A DNA stretch of 9,733 nt from an uncultured Ruminococcus sp. (GTDB taxonomy: Bacteria > Bacillota > Clostridia > Oscillospirales > Ruminococcaceae). The notes beneath the pieces were generated by a model. That model did not search any database and was not told where the DNA came from. It was given only the letters and a program-made list of their open reading frames with translations. The DNA is taken from contig USJI01000017.1 in the NCBI GenBank assembly GCA_900554975.1, positions 1-9,733 on the forward strand, in the 5' to 3' direction. Positions 7,147 through 9,733 of this stretch are shown piece after piece. Numbering within the stretch: the stretch's first letter is position 1; each line of letters starts with the position of its first letter. A program made the position numbers and the translations under genes.

Positions 7147-8324
7147 CAGATTACTTCTTTCAAAATAAGGTATGCTACCGTTGCAAGAGATTTTGCTTCA
7201 ATATAGTCAGGATTTACAAGATAATGTCCCGTTGTGAGCTGATGTCTTATCTCCTTGATACGTTCAAATCCCTCAACAGCTGCCTTTTTATCAGGAATTA
7301 CAAAATAGCTGCTCTGCATGATATGGCGTATTTCTGTTCTGAAACCATGCGGAATTGGCGGGGCATCATAATCTGTTTCAAATTCATAATTTTCAAAATC
7401 GGATGGCATATTTCCTGCTTTCTGGGCAATATCAGAAGCTGCACGTCTTGAGAATACGAGTGCCTCAAGAAGTGAATTACTTGCAAGACGGTTGTTGCCG
7501 TGAACGCCCGTATGTGAACATTCACCTGCCGCATAAAGGTCTTCCACCTTGGTTCTTGCATAGCTGTCAACATTGATTCCTCCCATGAGATAATGCTGGC
7601 AAGGGAAAACAGGAATTCTGTCTTTTGTAAGGTCATAACCCTGTTTAAGAAGATTTCTGTATATCATCGGGAAACGGTTTTTCAGGAATTCCGGATCCTT
7701 TCTTGTAATGTCAAGATAGAAATCAGTAGAACCCAGCTTACGGCTTTCAAGAATTATTGCATGGGAAACAACATCTCTCGGTGCAAGTTCAAGTCTGTCA
7801 TCATAATTATGCATAAACCTTTCTCCGTCTTTATTGAGAAGATATGCACCCTCGCCTCTTACAGCTTCGGAAATAAGGAAACATTCTCTTGTATGCTTGT
7901 TATTAAAAGCTGTCGGATGGAACTGAACAAGGCTCAGATTTTTAATATCCGCACCCATTTCATAAGCTACTGTGATACCGTCACCTGTTGCAATTGCTGA
8001 ATTTGTTGTATACTCATAAACTCGTCCGATACCGCCTGTTGCGAATATCAGGAAGTGACAATTATAAGTTTCACGCTTTTCATCTTTCCATGTGTCAACA
8101 GAAAAACCTGTTGAAGTTTTTTTAGCACCGCAAAGATATGTATTTTCCAGAATATCAACATTAGGAAGAGTCTGTACCTTTTCCAGAAGTTTTGAAACTA
8201 TTTCAAATCCTGTTGCATCCTTATGATGGAAAATTCTGTGGCGGCAGTGTCCGCCCTCTAAAGTTCTGTGAAGTCCGCCGTCAGGAGTCCTGTCAAAATC
8301 AACCCCCAGATTTATAAGATTTTC
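7146..8324 (-). pseudogene. nadB: L-aspartate oxidase, C-terminal ~390 residues (N-terminal FAD-binding part missing)
   Basis: NadB oxidises L-aspartate to iminoaspartate, which NadA condenses to quinolinate; anaerobes use fumarate as acceptor. Motifs in the 859-residue numbering: EGGHCRHRI (490-498), FATGGIGRVY with TTNSAIATGDG (561-583), QFHPTAF with His603, ISEAVRGEGA with Glu620 and Arg623, ELAPRDVVSHAI (646-657), HYLMGGI with His711, YAAGECSHTGVHGNNRLASN with Arg746, and a helical C-terminal domain (~790-859). These are the active-site and second FAD-contact segments of the succinate dehydrogenase/NadB flavoprotein family. About 100-130 N-terminal residues, with the GxGxxG dinucleotide fold, are absent. 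It directly precedes nadC with a 13-base gap, the usual nadB-nadC order, so the intact gene very likely belongs here in the organism. The left limit of the loss is near 8324, uncertain by about 12 bases. Confidence 0.85.
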
Positions 8325-9733
8325 AATACGGTAAGCTATACTGCTGATGTACCTGTGTCCTTTTTCATCCTCAAACAGCATCACATAATCATTTGTATAT
8401 AGCTGAAAATATGCTGTCTGATCTGTCACAGGTACAATCTGCGGCTCTTTTAACTGTTTCTGATATATGATTACCCGGACAATACGTGCATCAAACACAT
8501 TCAGCTTATGCGTAAATAAAATACGCGACATGCAATGCGATAATTCTTCGTCGATGAGACCTAAATCCAGCATTTCCTCATAAAGCACGGCCAGATTATC
8601 ATCCATATGTCCCAGTTCTGCCTGTTCCATGGCAAAGCGGCCCATCGTCTTTTGATATTTGCCATACATCTCCGGATCCGTTTTTTTGGAAGCAATAATA
8701 TTATTGTATAAAATTGCCATCTTGCGGTAAGACAGATTGCTGTCATATTGAAAATACATCTGTATAATTTTTGGTACCGCCCTAATGGCCCGGTCATCCA
8801 GAGAAAGCAGATACGCTTCATATAATCCGGTAATGCGTAGTTTCTCTTCGATTCCCATTTCAAACCATGTATGATATCTAACATCAAATCTCTGGGCACG
8901 TATGAGATAACTGCAGATCAGACCCAGATATTCCGGTTTCTTTTCCACTTCGTAGGCTGCGCACAAAAGCTGGTATTCTGCTTTATGAAATCCCTTGTTC
9001 AATTCTATGATATCAAAAATCTGCGTTGCAAGTTCCTTGCTTAGTACTTGATTACGAATTGCCCAGCGAAGAATCCGTATCTCAAATTTACCGAGTTTCG
9101 TCAAAAGATATGGCTCCTGGAGCATAAGATAGTATGCTTCCAGATACAAATACGGAGATGTACATCCATTCATAACCCAGTTTTCAATTGCCTTGAGCTT
9201 ATGGAAACTATTATTATAATAATCTTCTTTCAAAAACAGTAAAATCCAGAAAAGAAGCGACGATTCCGGGTAATCCCGGAAAATCAGTTCAATTTCATTC
9301 GTCATCCGGTCCACATAGGACGGTTCCCGCTCCATAAGTGTCAAAAGATACAGATAATATCCAAAAACAGGGGATTTTTCATCCTTCCACGTACGTTTGA
9401 ATGAATCAAGAATCCATTCGGCTTCCTGTCTTTGCCGGTTAATTATCAAAGCCTGTGCTTTCATCAGCATGTACATTGGTTCCTGCCCATCGATTGCATG
9501 CAAATGATTCAAAATATCAATTGTCTCATTGGCCCATACACCAGTAACTATGCGTTTCAGACGATAAGACTGATAAAGCTCCATAATACCGACTTTATAT
9601 TCTTTGACCTGAGAACGAACTTCATTTTTACCTGTCCTGGTTCTCTTATGCGCTGTAATCTCAATAATTTTTGTCTCGTAGGCAGAAGCGAACTTAATAC
9701 GGCCAAAATTATATCCCATATGCATCCGGTCAT
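7146..9733 (-). CDS. Chimeric reading frame: DUF5717-like N-terminal part joined to truncated L-aspartate oxidase
   Basis: One uninterrupted frame, open at the right edge. The first in-frame ATG is at 9725 (859 residues, used for numbering), with GAC and CGG codons before it, so the true start is probably outside the window. Residues ~1-467 are a helical, tyrosine- and leucine-rich protein resembling DUF5717; residues ~468-859 are NadB without its N-terminal nucleotide-binding region. No linker or second start separates the two, and the change falls near AYRIENLI (464-471). The normal NadB length is about 510-540 residues with the GxGxxG near residue 10-15; here that motif is absent and replaced by unrelated sequence. 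Arginine codons differ between the halves (CGG 7 of 28 against 0 of 24, counted by hand). A working fused enzyme is unlikely without the FAD-binding N-terminus. The two parts are described separately. Confidence 0.85.
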   Translation of the reverse strand, partial: DRMHMGYNFGRIKFASAYETKIIEITAHKRTRTGKNEVRSQVKEYKVGIMELYQSYRLKRIVTGVWANETIDILNHLHAIDGQEPMYMLMKAQALIINRQRQEAEWILDSFKRTWKDEKSPVFGYYLYLLTLMEREPSYVDRMTNEIELIFRDYPESSLLFWILLFLKEDYYNNSFHKLKAIENWVMNGCTSPYLYLEAYYLMLQEPYLLTKLGKFEIRILRWAIRNQVLSKELATQIFDIIELNKGFHKAEYQLLCAAYEVEKKPEYLGLICSYLIRAQRFDVRYHTWFEMGIEEKLRITGLYEAYLLSLDDRAIRAVPKIIQMYFQYDSNLSYRKMAILYNNIIASKKTDPEMYGKYQKTMGRFAMEQAELGHMDDNLAVLYEEMLDLGLIDEELSHCMSRILFTHKLNVFDARIVRVIIYQKQLKEPQIVPVTDQTAYFQLYTNDYVMLFEDEKGHRYISSIAYRIENLINLGVDFDRTPDGGLHRTLEGGHCRHRIFHHKDATGFEIVSKLLEKVQTLPNVDILENTYLCGAKKTSTGFSVDTWKDEKRETYNCHFLIFATGGIGRVYEYTTNSAIATGDGITVAYEMGADIKNLSLVQFHPTAFNNKHTRECFLISEAVRGEGAYLLNKDGERFMHNYDDRLELAPRDVVSHAIILESRKLGSTDFYLDITRKDPEFLKNRFPMIYRNLLKQGYDLTKDRIPVFPCQHYLMGGINVDSYARTKVEDLYAAGECSHTGVHGNNRLASNSLLEALVFSRRAASDIAQKAGNMPSDFENYEFETDYDAPPIPHGFRTEIRHIMQSSYFVIPDKKAAVEGFERIKEIRHQLTTGHYLVNPDYIEAKSLATVAYLILKEVI
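8325..9733 (-). other. DUF5717-like helical protein segment, partial at both ends
   Basis: About 467 residues (plus two codons to the edge) with no relation to NadB. From memory it resembles the middle of the ~1,100-1,300-residue DUF5717 proteins of Lachnospiraceae: phrases such as TGVWANETIDIL (61-72), MLMKAQALIINRQRQEAEWI (86-105), SSLLFWILLFL (155-165), GCTSPYLYLEAYYL (187-200), AEYQLLCAAYE (249-259) and AYFQLYTNDYVMLFEDEKG (438-456). Function is unknown. The regular helices with repeated Tyr/Leu/Ala pairs suggest a TPR-like solenoid, which is inference. Arginine codon use differs from the NadB part. Family members have beta-sandwich-like N-terminal repeats and further C-terminal sequence, so both ends of the native protein are missing. 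I cannot confirm the family without a profile search. Confidence 0.65.

Noticed and set aside
7593..8000. A 135-codon frame on the + strand opposite nadB
   Set aside because: It mirrors the conserved NadB active-site region on the other strand; its composition follows from the coding strand and no family is recognisable.
7146..9725. A natural new bifunctional NadB fusion enzyme
   Set aside because: The NadB part lacks its essential FAD-binding N-terminus and the other part is a fragment of a larger family, so two broken pieces fit better than a designed fusion.
9723..9733. A gene start at the ATG at 9725
   Set aside because: The frame remains open to the edge (GAC, CGG before the ATG), there is no purine-rich ribosome binding site visible in the few bases left, and the DUF5717 family extends further N-terminally.

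Overview
The window looks like low-GC Gram-positive chromosomal DNA from an anaerobic gut-type Clostridia. A Ruminococcus-like member of the Oscillospirales is my best guess. The basis is low GC by eye, strong GGAGG-type ribosome binding sites, TTGACA/TATAAT promoters with 17-base spacers, short GC-rich hairpin terminators, and protein families typical of that group. This assignment is inference from style, not from a marker gene. No tRNA, rRNA, CRISPR array, insertion sequence or phage gene is visible, and no stretch longer than 300 bases lacks a gene.

Layout, left to right. (1) On the + strand, positions 1-2147 carry the end of one ABC exporter subunit and a complete second subunit. Together they form a heterodimeric type IV exporter with one degenerate and one consensus ATP site. 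The pair ends at a perfect 24-base palindromic terminator (2158-2181) shared with the convergent gene. (2) On the - strand, 2200-3180 encodes a COG0523/CobW-type G3E GTPase with its own near-consensus promoter. (3) On the - strand, 3314-4909 encodes an ABC-F ATPase of the YbiT type, also with its own promoter, whose second ATP site has lost both the Walker A lysine and the catalytic glutamate. (4) On the - strand, a tightly packed transcript runs from the right edge to a terminator at 5018-5043: a nadB-containing reading frame, nadC, and an AI-2E family membrane protein.

The most important observation is at the right end. The reading frame over 7146-9733 is a chimera. Its last ~390 residues are L-aspartate oxidase (NadB) lacking the N-terminal GxGxxG FAD-binding region. 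Its first ~467 residues are unrelated and resemble the helical part of the large DUF5717 proteins I know from Lachnospiraceae. Arginine codon choice changes at the same place: CGG is 7 of 28 before the join and 0 of 24 after it. A junction at about 8313-8336 is therefore likely. An assembly or strain chimera is the simplest reading, and a real recombination is the alternative. I treat this as a warning about the sequence rather than a new fused enzyme.

Functionally, NadB (if whole in the organism) and NadC belong to de novo NAD synthesis from aspartate. NadA would be expected upstream of nadB, where the foreign segment now sits. The ABC exporter, GTPase and ABC-F genes are separate transcription units with no clear joint role. 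I did not find a convincing new multi-gene system.
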